Shown here piece after piece: positions 39,231 to 51,715 of a stretch of DNA of 64,000 nucleotides (its first letter is position 1; the number at the start of each line of letters is the position of its first letter). Source of the stretch: Megachile rotundata (lineage: Eukaryota > Arthropoda > Insecta > Hymenoptera > Megachilidae); the NCBI RefSeq assembly GCF_050947335.1, contig NW_027473349.1, positions 992,001 to 1,056,000 of the forward strand, read 5' to 3'. The notes beneath the pieces were generated by a model. That model saw nothing but the letters and a program-made list of their open reading frames with translations, did not search any database and was not told the origin of the DNA. Position numbers and translations under genes: made by a program.

Positions 39231-39394
39231 GAATGTGTGATTGTGGTTGTGTGATTGTGGTTGTGTGATTGTGGTTGTGTGATTGTGATTGTGTGATTGT
39301 GATTGTGTGATTGTGATTGTGTGATTGTGACTGTGTGATTGTGTGAGTGTGTGATTGTGTGATTGTGTGGTTGTGTGATTGTGTGGTTGTGTGA

Positions 39395-41250
39395 TTTTGT
39401 GATTGTGTGATTGTGTGATTGTGTGAGTGTGTGCTTGTGTGATTGTGTGATTGTGTGATTGTGTGATTGTGTGATTGTGTGATTGTGTGATTGTGTGATT
39501 GTGTGATTGTGTGATTGTGTGATTGTGTGAGTGTGTGATTATCTGATTGAGTGATTGTGTGCTTGTGTGATTGTGTGGTTGTGTGATTGTGTGATTGTGT
39601 GATTAGGTGATTGTGTGATTGTGTGATTGTGTGATTGTGACTGTGTGATTGTGTGAGTGTGTGATTGTGTGATTGAGTGATTGTGTGGTTGTGTGATTGT
39701 GTGGTTGTGTGATTGTGTGATTGTGTGATTTTGTGATTGTGTGATTGTGTGATTGTGTGAGTGTGTGATTGTCTGATTGAGTGATTGTGTGCTTGTGTGA
39801 TTGTGTGGTTGTGTGATTGTGTGATTGTGTGATTAGGTGATTTTGTGATTGTGTGATTGTGTGATTGTGTGATTGTGTGATTGTGTGATTGTGTGATTGT
39901 GTGATTGTGTGATTGTGATTGTGTGATTGTGATTGTGTGATTGTGACTGTGTGATTGTGACTGTGTGATTGTGTGAGTGTGTGATTGTGTGATTGAGTGA
40001 TTGTGTGCTTGTGTGATTGTGTGATTGTGTGATTGTGTGATTGTGTGATTGTGTGAATGTGTGATTGTGGTTGTGTGATTGTGGTTGTGTGATTGTGGTT
40101 GTGTGATTGTGATTGTGTGATTGTGATTGTGTGATTGTGACTGTGTGATTGTGTGAGTGTGTGATCGTGTGATTGTGTGGTTGTGTGATTGTGTGGTTGT
40201 GTGATTTTGTGATTGTGTGATTGTGTGATTGTGTGAGTGTGTGATTGTGTGGTTGTGTGATTGTGTGATTGTGTGATTGTGTGATTGTGTGATTGTGTGA
40301 TTGTGTGATTGTGTGATTGCGTGATTGTGTGATTGTGTGATTGTGTGATTGTGGTTGTGTGATTGTGATTGTGTGATTGTGATTGTGTGATTGTGGTTGT
40401 GTGATTGTGGTTGTGTGATTGTGGTTGTGTGATTGTGATTGTGTGATTCTGATTGTGTGATTGGGACTGTGTGATTGTGTGAGTGTGTGATTGTGTGATT
40501 GTGTGGTTGTGTGATTGTGTGGTTGTGTGATTTTGTGATTGTGTGATTGTGTGATTGTGTGAGTGTGTGATTGTGTGCTTGTGTGATTGTGTGATTGTGT
40601 GATTGTGTGATTGTCTGATTGTGTGATTGTGTGATTGTGTGAATGTGTGATTGTGGTTGTGTGATTGTGGTTGTGTGATTGTGGTTGTGTGATTGTGACT
40701 GTGTGATTGTGTGAGTGTGTGATCGTGTGATTGTGTGGTTGTGTGATTGTGTGGTTGTGTGATTTTGTGATTGTGTGATTGTGTGAGTGTGTGATTGTGT
40801 GGTTGTGTGATTGTGTGATTGTGTGATTGTGTGATTGTGTGAGTGTGTGATTGTGTGATTGTGTGATTGTGTGATTGTGTGATTGTGTGAGTGTGTGATT
40901 GTGTGATTGTGTGATTGTGTGATTGTGTGATTGTGTGATTGTGTAATTGTGATTGTGCGATTGTGTGATTGTGTGATTGTGTGATTGTGTGATTGTGTGA
41001 TTGTGAGATTGTGTGATTGTGTGATGGTGTAATTGTGATTGTGTGATTGTGATTGTGTGATTGTGTGATTGTGTGATTGAGTGATTGTGTGAGTGTGTGG
41101 TTGTGTGATTGTGTGATTGTGTGGTTGTGTGGTTGTGTGATTGTGTGATTGTGTGATTGTGTGATTGTGTGATTGTGTGATTGTGTGATTGTGTGATTGT
41201 GTGATTGTGTGATTGTGTGATTGTGTGATTGTGTGATTGTGTGATTGTGT
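39395..41250 (+). repeat. Partial third copy of block A
   Basis: TTTTG 39395, GCTTG 39433, TTATCTG 39539, TTAGG 39833, GAATG 40055, GGGACT 40463, GATCG 40721, GAGTG 40889 and GATGG 41023 match 18779, 18817, 18915, 19209, 19423, 19831, 20117, 20285 and 20419. The offset goes 20616, 20624, 20632, then 20604. The last step is a 28-bp loss (two 14-bp units) near 40690. Confidence 0.84.
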
Positions 41251-42782
41251 GATTGTGTGATTGTGTGATTGTGTGATTGTGTGATTCTGTGATTGTGATT
41301 GTGTGATTGTGATTGTGTGATTGTGACTGTGTGATTGTGACTGTGTGATTGTGTGAGTGTGTGATTGTGTGATTGAGTGATTGTGTGATTGTGTGAATGT
41401 GTGATTGTGGTTGTGTGATTGTGGTTGTGTGATTGTGGTTGTGTGATTGTGGTTGTGTGATTGTGATTGTGTGATTGTGATTGTGTGATTGTGACTGTGT
41501 GATTGTGTGAGTGTGTGATCGTGTGATTGTGTGGTTGTGTGATTGTGTGGTTGTGTGATTTTGTGATTGTGTGATTGTGTGATTGTGTGAGTGTGTGATT
41601 GTGTGGTTGTGTGATTGTGTGATTGTGTGATTGTGTGATTGTGTGATTGTGTGATTGTGTGATTGTGTGATTGTGTGATTGTGTGATTGTGTGATTGTGT
41701 GATTGTGTGATTGTGTGATTGTGTGATTGTGGTTGTGTGATTGTGGTTGTGTGATTGTGGTTGTGTGATTGTGATTGTGAGATTGTGATTGTGTGATTGT
41801 GACTGTGTGATTGTGTGAGTGTGTGATCGTGTGATTGTGTGGTTGTGTGATTGTGTGGTTGTGTGATTTTGTGATTGTGTGATTGTGTGATTGTGTGAGT
41901 GTGTGATTGTGTGGTTGTGTGATTGTGTGATTGTGTGATTGTGTGATTGTGATTGTGTGATTGTGATTGTGTGATTGTGACTGTGTGATTGTGACTGTGT
42001 GATTGTGTGAGTGTGTGATTGTGTGATTGAGTGATTGTGTGCTTGTGTCATTGTGTGGTTGTGTGATTGTGTGATTGTGTGATTAGGTGATTGTGTGATT
42101 GTGTGATTGTGTGATTGTGTGATTGTGTGGTTGTGTGATTGTGTGATTGTGTGACTGTGTGATTGTGTGATTGTGTGATTGTGTGATTGTGTGATTGTGT
42201 GATTGTGTGATTGTGTGATTGTGTGATTGTGTGATTGTGATTGTGTGATTGTGATTGTGTGATTGTGACTGTGTGATTGTGACTGTGTGATTGTGTGAGT
42301 GTGTGATTGTGTGATTGAGTGATTGTGTGCTTGTGTCATTGTGTGGTTGTGTGATTGTGTGATTGTGTGATTAGGTGATTGTGTGATTGTGTGATTGTGT
42401 GATTGTGTGATTGTGTGGTTGTGTGATTGTGTGATTGTGTGATTGTGTGATTATGTGATTGTGTGATTGTGTGATTGTGTGATTGTGTGATTGTGTGATT
42501 GTGTGAGTGTGTGATTGTCTGATTGAGTGATTGTGTGCTTGTGTGATTGTGTGCTTGTGTGATTGTGTGGTTGTGTGATTGTGTGATTGTGTGATTAGGT
42601 GATTGTGTGATTGTGTGATTGTGTGATTGTGTGATTGTGACTGTGTGATTGTGTGAGTGTGTGATCGTGTGATTGAGTGATTGTGAGCTTGTGTGATTGT
42701 GTGGTTGTGTGATTGTGTGATTGTGTGATTGTGTGATTGTGTGATTGTGTGATTGTGTGATTGTGTGATTGTGTGATTGTGA
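41250..42782 (+). repeat. Mosaic segment between block A and module G
   Basis: It holds a GATTCTG unit near 41285, GAATG at 41395 followed by four rather than three GGTT compound units, a GTGAGATTGTGATT variant near 41777, and two GTCATTG markers near 42049 and 42339 about 290 bp apart. The two markers are preceded by the same GATT/GACT compound-unit series, which suggests a small local duplication. Confidence 0.7.
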
Positions 42783-44860
42783 CTGTGCGATTGTGTGAGT
42801 GTGTGATTGTGTGATTGATTGATTGTGTGCTTGTGTGATTGTGTGGTTGTGTGATTGTGTGATTGTGTGACTCTGTGATTGTGTGATTGTGTGATTGTGT
42901 GATTGTGTGATTGTGTGATTGTGTGATTGTGTGATTGTGTGATTTTGTGATTGTGCGATTGTGTAATTGTGATTGTGTGATTGTGATTGTGTACTACTGT
43001 GTGATTGTGTGATTGTGTGATTGTGTGATTGTGTGATTGTGTGATTGTGTGATTGTGTGATTGTGTGATTGTGTGATTGTGTGATTGTGAGATTGTGTGA
43101 TTGTGTGATTGTGTGATTGAGTGATTGTGTGACTGCGTGATTGTGTGACTGTGTGATTGTGTGACTGCGTGATTGTGTGACCGCGATTGTGTGACCGTGA
43201 TTTTGTGACCGTGATTGTGTGACCGTGATTGTGTCATCGTTTTTGTGTGATCGTGATTGTGTGATCGTGATTGTGCAATCGTGATTGTGTGATTGCGTGA
43301 TTGTGATAGTGCGATTGTGTGACTGTGTGATTGTGTGATTGTGTGATTGTGTGATTCTGTGATTGTGTGATTGTGTGATTGTGTGATTGTGATTGTGTGA
43401 TTGTGATTGTGTGATTGTGATTGTGTCATTGTGACTGTGTGATTGTGACTGTGTGATTGTGTGAGTGTGTGATTGTGTGATTGTGTGATTGAGTGATTGT
43501 GTGCTTGTGTGATTGTGTGGTTGTGTGATTGTGTGATTGTGTGATTAGGTGATTGTGTGATTGCGCGATTGTGTGATTGTGTGATTGTGTGGTTGTGTGA
43601 TTGTGTGACTGTGTGATTGTGTGATTGTGTGATTATGTGATTGTGTGATTTTGTGATTGTGTGATTGTGTGATTGTGTGAGTGTGTGCTTGTGTGATTGT
43701 GTGATTGTGTGATTGTGTGATTGTGTGATTGTGTGATTGTGTGATTGTGTGATTGTGTGATTGTGTGATTGTGTGATTGTGTGATTGTGTGAGTGTGTGA
43801 TTGTCTGATTGAGTGATTGTGTGCTTGTGTGATTGTGTGGTTGTGTGATTGTGTGATTGTGTGATTAGGTGATTGTGTGATTGTGTGATTGTGTGATTGT
43901 GACTGTGTGATTGTGTGAGTGTGTGATTGTGTGATTGAGTGATTGTGTGGTTGTGTGATTGTGTGGTTGTGTGATTGTGTGATTGTGTGATTTTGTGATT
44001 GTGTGATTGTGTGATTGTGTGAGTGTGTGATTGTCTGATTGAGTGATTGTGTGCTTGTGTGATTGTGTGCTTGTGTGATTGTGTGATTGTGTGATTAGGT
44101 GATTTTGTGATTGTGTGATTGTGTGATTGTGTGATTGTGTGATTGTGTGATTGTGTGATTGTGTGATTGTGTGATTGTGATTGTGTGATTGTGATTGTGT
44201 GATTGTGACTGTGTGATTGTGACTGTGTGATTGTGTGAGTGTGTGATTGTGTGATTGAGTGATTGTGTGCTTGTGTGATTGTGTGATTGTGTGATTGTGT
44301 GATTGTGTGATTGTGTGAATGTGTGATTGTGGTTGTGTGATTGTGGTTGTGTGATTGTGGTTGTGTGATTGTGATTGTGTGATTGTGATTGTGTGATTGT
44401 GACTGTGTGATTGTGTGATTGTGTGGTTGTGTGATTGTGTGATTGTGTGATTAGGTGATTTTGTGATTGTGTGATTGTGTGATTGTGTGATTGTGTGATT
44501 GTGTGATTGTGTGATTGTGTGATTGTGATTGTGTGATTGTGATTGTGTGATTCTGATTGTGTGATTGGGACTGTGTGATTGTGTGAGTGTGTGATTGTGT
44601 GATTGTGTGGTTGTGTGATTTTGTGATTGTGTGATTGTGTGATTGTGTGAGTGTGTGATTGTGTGCTTGTGTGATTGTGTGATTGTGTGATTGTGTGATT
44701 GTGTGATTGTGTGATTGTGTGATTGTGTGAATGTGTGATTGTGGTTGTGTGATTGTGGTTGTGTGATTGTGGTTGTGTGATTGTGATTGTGTGATTGTGA
44801 TTGTGTGATTGTGACTCTGTGATTGTGTGAGTGTGTGATCGTGTGATTGTGTGGTTGTGT
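42782..44860 (+). repeat. 2.1-kb module G, copy 2
   Basis: Matches 21240-23300. One extra 14-bp unit with GTCATT lies near 43427. After GATCG at 44837 the copies part. Confidence 0.83.
43131..43299 (+). repeat. CpG cassette, type 1b
   Basis: TCATCGTTTTT at 43234, GCAATCG, GATTGCG, then GATAGTGCG. Last of the five T-run cassettes. Confidence 0.87.
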
Positions 44861-47800
44861 GATTGTGTGGTTGTGTGATTTTGTGATTGTGTGATTGTGT
44901 GAGTGTGTGATTGTGTGGTTGTGTGATTGTGTGATTGTGTGATTGTGTGATTGTGTGAGTGTGTGATTGTGTGATTGTGTGATTGTGTGATTGTGTGATT
45001 GTGTGAGTGTGTGATTGTGTGATTGTGTGATTGTGTGATTGTGTGATTGTGTAATTGTGATTGTGCGATTGTGTGATTGTGTGATTGTGTGATTGTGTGA
45101 TTGTGTGATTGTGTGATTGTGTGATTGTGAGATTGTGTGATTGTGTGATGGTGTAATTGTGATTGTGTGATTGTGATTGTGTGATTGTGTGATTGTGTGA
45201 TTGAGTGATTGTGTGAGTGTGTGGTTGTGTGATTGTGTGATTGTGTGGTTGTGTGGTTGTGTGATTGTGTGATTGTGTGATTGTGTGATTGTGTGATTGT
45301 GTGATTGTGTGATTGTGTGATTGTGTGATTGTGTGATTGTGTGATTGTGTGATTGTGTGATTGTGTGATTGTGTGATTGTGTGATTGTGATTGTGTGATT
45401 GTGATTGTGTGATTGTGACTGTGTGATTGTGACTGTGTGATTGTGTGAGTGTGTGATTGTGTGATTGAGTGATTGTGTGCTTGTGTGCTTGTGTGGTTGT
45501 GTGATTGTGTGGTTGTGTGATTTTGTGATTGTGTGATTGTGTGATTGTGTGAGTGTGTGATTGTGTGGTTGTGTGATTGTGTGATTGTGTGATTGTGTGA
45601 TTGTGTGATTGTGTGATTGTGTGATTGTGTGATTGTGTGATTGTGTGATTGTGTGATTGTGTGATTGTGTGATTGTGTGATTGTGTGATTGTGTGATTGT
45701 GTGATTGTGGTTGTGTGATTGTGGTTGTGTGATTGTGGTTGTGTGATTGTGATTGTGTGATTGTGATTGTGTGATTGTGACTGTGTGATTGTGTGAGTGT
45801 GTGATCGTGTGATTGTGTGGTTGTGTGATTGTGTGGTTGTGTGATTTTGTGATTGTGTGATTGTGTGATTGTGTGAGTGTGTGATTGTGTGGTTGTGTGA
45901 TTGTGTGATTGTGTGATTGTGTGATTGTGTGAGTGTGTGATTGTGTGATTGTGTGATTGTGTGATTGTGTGATTGTGTGAGTGTGTGATTGTGTGATTGT
46001 GTGATTGTGTGATTGTGTGAGTGTGTGATTGTGTGGTTGTGTGATTGTGTGATTGTGTGATTGTGTGATTGTGTGATTGTGTGACTGTGACTGTGTGATT
46101 GTGTGAGTGTGTGATTGTGTGATTGTGTGATTGTGTGATTGTGTGATTGTGTGATTGTGTGATTGTGTGATTGTGTGATTGTGTGATTGTGTGATTGTGT
46201 GATTGTGTGATTGTGTGAGTGTGTGATTGTCTGATTGAGTGATTGTGTGCTTGTGTGATTGTGTGGTTGTGTGATTGTGTGATTGTGTGATTAGGTGATT
46301 GTGTGATTGTGTGATTGTGTTAATGTGACTGTGTGATTGTGTGAGTGTGTGATTGTGTGATTGAGAGATTGTGTGGTTGTGTGATTGTGTGGTTGTGTGA
46401 TTGTGTGATTGTGTGATTGTGTGATTGTGTGACTGTGTGATTGTGTGAGTGTGTGATTGTGTGATTGAGTGATTGTGTGGTTGTGTGATTGTGTGGTTGT
46501 GTGATTGTGTGGTTGTGTGATTGTGTGATTGTGTGATTTTGTGATTGTGTGATTGTGTGATTGTGTGATTGTGTGATTGTGTGATTGTGTGATTGTGTGA
46601 TTGTGGTTGTGTGATTGTGATTGTGTGATTGTGATTGTGTGATTGTGTCTGTGTGATTGTGTGAGTGTGTGATTGTGTGATTGTGTGATTGTGTGAGTGT
46701 GTGATTGTGTGATTGTGTGATTGTGTGATTGTGTAATTGTGATTGTGCGATTGTGTGATTGTGTGATTGTGTGATTGTGTGATTGTGTGATTGTGTGATT
46801 GTGTGATTGTGAGATAGTGTGATTGTGTGATGGTGTAATCGTGATTGTGTGATTGTGATTGTGTGATTGTGTGATTGTGTGATTGTGTGATTGTGTGAGT
46901 GTGTGGTTGTGTGATTGTGTGATTGTGTGATTGTGTGGTTGTGTGATTGTGTGATTGTGTGATTGTGTGATTGTGTGATTGTGTGATTGAGTGATTGTGT
47001 GATTGTGTGACTGTGTGATTGTGTGATTGTGTGACTGTGTGATTGTGTGATAGTGTGATTGTGTGACTGTGTGATTGTGTGATTGTGTGATTGTGCGATT
47101 GTGTGATTGTGCGTTTGTGTAATTGTGATTGTGTGATTGTGATTGTGTGTACTGTGTGATTGTGTGATTGTGTGATTGTGTGATTGTGTGATTGTGTGAT
47201 TGTGTGATTATGTGATTGTGTGATTGTGTGATTGTGTGATTGTGTGAGTGTGTGATTGTCCGATTGAGTGATTGTGTGCTTGTGCGATTGTGTGGTTGTG
47301 TGATTGTGTGATTGTGTGATTAGGTGATTGTGTGATTGTGTGATTGGGACTGTGTGATTGTATGAGTGTGTGATTGTGTGATTGAGTGATTGTGTGCTTG
47401 TGTGATTGTGTGGTTGTGTGATTGTGTGATTGTGTGATTGTGTGATTGCGTGATTGTGTGATTGTGTGATTGTGTGATTGTGTGATTGTGTGATTGTGTG
47501 AGTGTGTGATTGTGTGATTGTGTGATTGTGATTGTGTGATTGTGACTGTGTGATTGTGTGAGTGTGTGATTGTGTGATTGAGTGACTGTGTGGTTGTGTG
47601 ATTGTGTGGTTGTGTGATTGTGTGATTGTGTGATAAGGTGATTGTGTGATAAGGTGATTGTGTGATTGTGTGATTGTGACTGTGGGATTGTATGAGTATG
47701 TGATTGTGTGATTGAGTGATTGTGTGCTTGTGTGATTGTGTGGTTGTGTGATTGTGTGATTGTGTGATTGTGTGATTGCGTGATTGTGTGATTGTGTGAT

Positions 47801-47995
47801 TGTGTGATTGTGCGATTGTGTGATTGTGCGTTTGTGTAATTGTGATTGTGTGATTGTGATTGTGTGTACTGTGTGATTGTGTGATTGTGTGATTGTGTGA
47901 TTGTGTGATTGTGTGATTGTGTGATTATGTGATAGTGTGATTGTGTGATTGTGAGATTGTGTGATTGTGTGTTTGTGTGATTGAGTGATTGTGTG
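44860..47995 (+). repeat. Transition region to the right-hand territory
   Basis: It still holds triple GGTT compound units near 45710 and GTAATT/GTGCGATT motifs near 45050 and 46735. New variants also appear: GTTAATG near 46319, GATAAGG twice 16 bp apart near 47632 and 47648, and GCGTTTG at 47111 and 47829, which mark a 718-bp repeat. No CpG cassette occurs between 43299 and 47995. Confidence 0.75.
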
Positions 47996-48177
47996 ACTGC
48001 GTGATTGTGTGACTGTGTGATTGTGTGACTGCGTGATTGTGTGACCGCGATTGTGTGACCGTGATTGTGTGACCGTGATTTTGTGACCGTGATTGTGTGG
48101 CCGTGATTGTGTCATCGTGATTGTGTGATCGTGATTGTGTGATCGTGATTGTGCAATCGTGATTGTGTGAGTGCGTG
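47995..48177 (+). repeat. CpG cassette, type 1c with GGCCG
   Basis: GACCGCGATT, then GACCG units, then GGCCG directly before GTCATCG, two GATCG, GCAATCG, and GAGTGCG in place of GATTGCG. Both changes are specific to this cassette. Confidence 0.86.
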
Positions 48178-48189
48178 ATTGTGATTGTG

Positions 48190-48610
48190 TGATTGTGTGA
48201 CTGTGTGATTGTGTGATTGTGTGATTGTGTGATTGTGTGATTGTGTGATTGTGTGATTGTGATTGTGTGATTGTGATTGTGTGATTTTGACTGCGTGATT
48301 GTGACTGTGTGATTGTGTGAGTGTGTGATTGTGTGATTTAGTGATTGTGTGCTTGTGTGATTGTGTGATTGTGTGATTGTGTGATTGTGTGATTGTGTGA
48401 TTGTGTGATTGTGTGATTGTGTGATTGTGTGATTGTGTGATTGTGTGATTGTGTGATTGTGTGATTGTGTGATTGTGTGATTGTGTGATTGTGTGATTGT
48501 GTGATTGTGTGATTGTGTGATTGTGATTGTGTGATTGTGATTGTGTGATTTTGACTGCGTGATTGTGACTGTGTGATTGTGTGAGTGTGTGATTGTGTGA
48601 TTGAGTGATT
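48190..48610 (+). repeat. 264-bp local tandem duplication
   Basis: The rare TTTTGACTGCG variant occurs at 48285 and 48549, 264 bp apart (33 x 8), each preceded by GATT compound units and followed by GACT, GAGTG and a GAGTG-like unit. The first copy has GATTTAGTG where the second has GATTGAGTG. Confidence 0.82.
48356..48524 (+). repeat. Perfect GTGTGATT run, about 169 bp
   Basis: About 21 plain units between GCTT near 48351 and a GTGATT compound unit near 48525. It lies inside the 264-bp duplication. Confidence 0.85.
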
Positions 48611-49074
48611 GTGTGCTTGTGTGATTGTGTGATTGTGTGATTGTGTGATTGTGTGATTGTGTGATTGTGTGACTGTGTGATTGTGTGATTGTGTGATTGT
48701 GTGATTGTGTGATTGTGTGATTGTGTGATTGTGTGATTGTGTGATTGTGTGATTGTGTGATTGTGTGATTGTGTGATTGTGTGATTGTGTGATTGTGACT
48801 GTGTGATTGTGTGAGTGTGTGATTGTGTGATTGAGTGACTGTGTGCTTGTGTGATTGTGTGGTTGTGTGATTGTGTGATTGTGTGATTGTGTGATTGTGT
48901 GATTGTGTGATTGTGTGATTGTGTGATTGTGTGATTGTGTGATTGTGTGATTGTGTGATTGTGTGATTGTGTGATTGTGTGATTGTGTGATTGTGTGATT
49001 GTGTGATTGTGACTGTGTGATTGTGTGAGTGTGTGATTGTGTGATTGTGTGATTGTGTGATTGAGTGATTGTGT

Positions 49075-49271
49075 GACTGCGTGATTGTGTGACTGTGTGA
49101 TTGTGTGACTGCGTGATTGTGTGACCGCGATTGTGTGACCGTGATTGTGTGACCGTGATTTTGTGACCGTGATTGTGTGACCGTGATTGTGTCATCGTGA
49201 TTGTGTGATCGTGATTGTGTGATCGTGATTGTGTGATCGTGATTGTGCAATCGTGATTGTGTGATTGCGTG
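49075..49271 (+). repeat. CpG cassette, type 1c with an extra GATCG
   Basis: GTCATCG is followed by three GATCG units instead of two, then GCAATCG and GATTGCG. It lies 1080 bp after the previous cassette. Confidence 0.86.
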
Positions 49272-50458
49272 ATTGTGATTGTGTGATTGTGTGACTGTGT
49301 GATTGTGTGATTGTGTGATTGTGTGATTGTGTGATTGTGTGATTGTGTGATTGTGTGATTGTGTGATTGTGAGATTGTGATTGTGTGATTGTGATTGTGT
49401 GATTGTGACTGTGTGATTGTGACTGTGTGATTTTGTGAGTGTGTGATTGTGTGATTGAGTGATTGTGTGCTTGTGTGATTGTGTGATTGTGTGATTGTGT
49501 GATTGTGTGATTGTGTGATTGTGTGATTGTGTGATTGTGTGATTGTGTGATTGTGTGATTGTGTGATTGTGATTGTGTGATTGTGACTGTGTGATTGTGA
49601 CTGTGTGATTGTGTGAGTGTGTGATTGTGTGATTGAGTGATTGTGTGCTTGTGTGATTGTGTGGTTGTGTGATTGTGTGATTGTGTGATTAGGTGATTGT
49701 GTGATTGTGTGATTGTGTGATTGTGTGATTGTGTGATTGTGTGATTGTGTGATTGTGTGATTGTGTGATTGTGTGATTGTGTGATTGTGACTGTGTGATT
49801 GTGTGAGTGTGTGATTGTGTGATTGAGTGACTGTGTGCTTGTGTGATTGTGTGGTTGTGTGATTGTGTGATTGTGTGATTGTGTGATTGTGTGATTGTGT
49901 GATTGTGTGATTGTGTGATTGTGTGATTGTGTGATTGTGTGATTGTGTGATTGTGTGATTGTGTGATTGTGGTTGTGTGATTGTGATTGTGTGATTGTGA
50001 TTGTGTGATTGTGATTGTGTGATTGTGATTGTGTGATTGTGATTGTGTGATTGTGATTGTGTGATTGTGATTGTGTGATGGTGTGATTGTGTGATTGAGT
50101 GATTGTGTGAGTGTGTGGTTGTGTGATTGTGTGATTGTGTGATTGTGTGGTTGTGTGATTGTGTGATTGTGTGATTGTGTGATTGTGTGATTGTGTGATT
50201 GTGTGATTGTGTGATTGTGTGATTGTGTGATTGTGTGATTGTGTGATTGTGACTGTGCGATTGTGTGAGTGTGTGATTGTGTGATTGAGTGATTGTGTGC
50301 TTGTGTGATTGTGTGGTTGTGTGATTGTGTGATTGTGTGGTTGTGTGATTGTGTGATTGTGTGATTGTGTGATTGTGTGATTGTGTGATTGTGTGATTGT
50401 CTGATTGTGTGATTGTGAGATTGTGTGATTGTGTGATTGTGTGATTGAGTGATTGTGT

Positions 50459-50641
50459 GACTGCGTGATTGTGTGACTGTGTGATTGTGTGACTGCGTGA
50501 TTGTGTGACCGCGATTGTGTGACCGTGATTGTGTGACCGTGATTTTGTGACCGTGATTGTGTGACCGTGATTGTGTGATCGTGATTGTGTGATCGTGATT
50601 GTGTGATCGTGATTGTGAAATCGTGATTGTGTGATTGCGTG
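50459..50641 (+). repeat. CpG cassette, type 1c with GAAATCG
   Basis: GTGATCG replaces GTCATCG, and GAAATCG replaces GCAATCG. The second change is unique in the window. Confidence 0.86.
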
Positions 50642-51708
50642 ATTGTGATTGTGTGATTGTGTGACTGTGTGATTGTGTGATTGTGTGATTGTGTGATTGT
50701 GTGATTGTGTGATTGTGTGATTGTGTGATTGTGTGATTGTGTGATTGTGTGATTGTGATTGTGTGATTGTGATTGTGTGATTGTGACTGTGTGACTGTGA
50801 CTGTGTGATTTTGTGAGTGTGTGATTGTGTGATTGAGTGATTGTGTGCTTGTGTGATTGTGTGATTGCGTGATTGTGTGATTGTGTAATTGTGTGATTGT
50901 GTGATTGTGTGATTGTGATTGTGTGATTGTGATTGTGTGATTGTGACTGTGTGATTGTGACTGTGTGATTGTGTGAGTGTGTGATTGTGTGATTGAGTGA
51001 TTGTGAGCTTGTGTGATTGTGTGGTTGTGTGATTGTGTGATTGTGTGATTAGGTGATTGTGTGATTGTGTGATTGTGTGATTGTGTGATTGTGTGATTGT
51101 GTGATTGTGTGATTGTGTGATTGTGTGATTGTGTGATTGTGTGATTGTGTGATTATGTGATTGTGTGATTTTGTGATTGCGTGATTGTGTGAGTGTGTGA
51201 TTGTGTGATTGTGTGATTGTGATTGTGTGATTGTGACTGTGTGATTATGTGAGTGTGTGATTGTGTGATTGAGTGATTGTGTGGTTGTGTGATTGTGTGG
51301 TTGTGTGATTGTGTGGTTGTGTGATTGTGTGATTGTGTGATTGTGTGATTGTGTGATTGTGTGATTGTGTGATTGTGTGATTGTGTGATTGTGTGATTGT
51401 GTGATTGTGTGATTGTGTGATTGTGTGATTGTGTGATTGTGTGATTGTGGTTGTGTGATTGTGATTGTATGATTGTGATTGTGTGATTGTGTCTGTGTGA
51501 TTGTGTGAGTGTGTGATTGTGTGATTGTGTGATTGTGTGATTGTGTGAGTGTGTGATTGTGTGATTGTGTGATTGTGTGATTGTGTAATTGTGATTGTGC
51601 GATTGTGTGATTGTGTGATTGTGTGATTGTGTGATTGTGAGATTGTGTGATTGTGTGATGGTGTAATTGTGATTGTGTGATTGTAATTGTGTGATTGTGT
51701 GATTGTGT

Positions 51709-51715
51709 GATCTAG
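51709..51715 (+). repeat. GATCTAG landmark variant
   Basis: One of four GATCTAG units in the window (also 57409, 58476 and 62852). CTAG is absent from the left 51 kb as far as I could see. It follows the GATGG/GTAATT series each time. Confidence 0.8.

Larger units (their letters stand above)
30657..39394 (+). repeat. 8.7-kb tandem duplication, copy 2
   Basis: Starts at the GGTT near 30663, the counterpart of 21955, directly after copy 1. Just left of the junction copy 1 ends with a GGTT unit where the flank of copy 1's own start has GCTT near 21940. This bounds the junction to roughly 30648-30663. It ends where GATTTTG at 39395 departs from GATTGTG at 30657. Confidence 0.9.
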
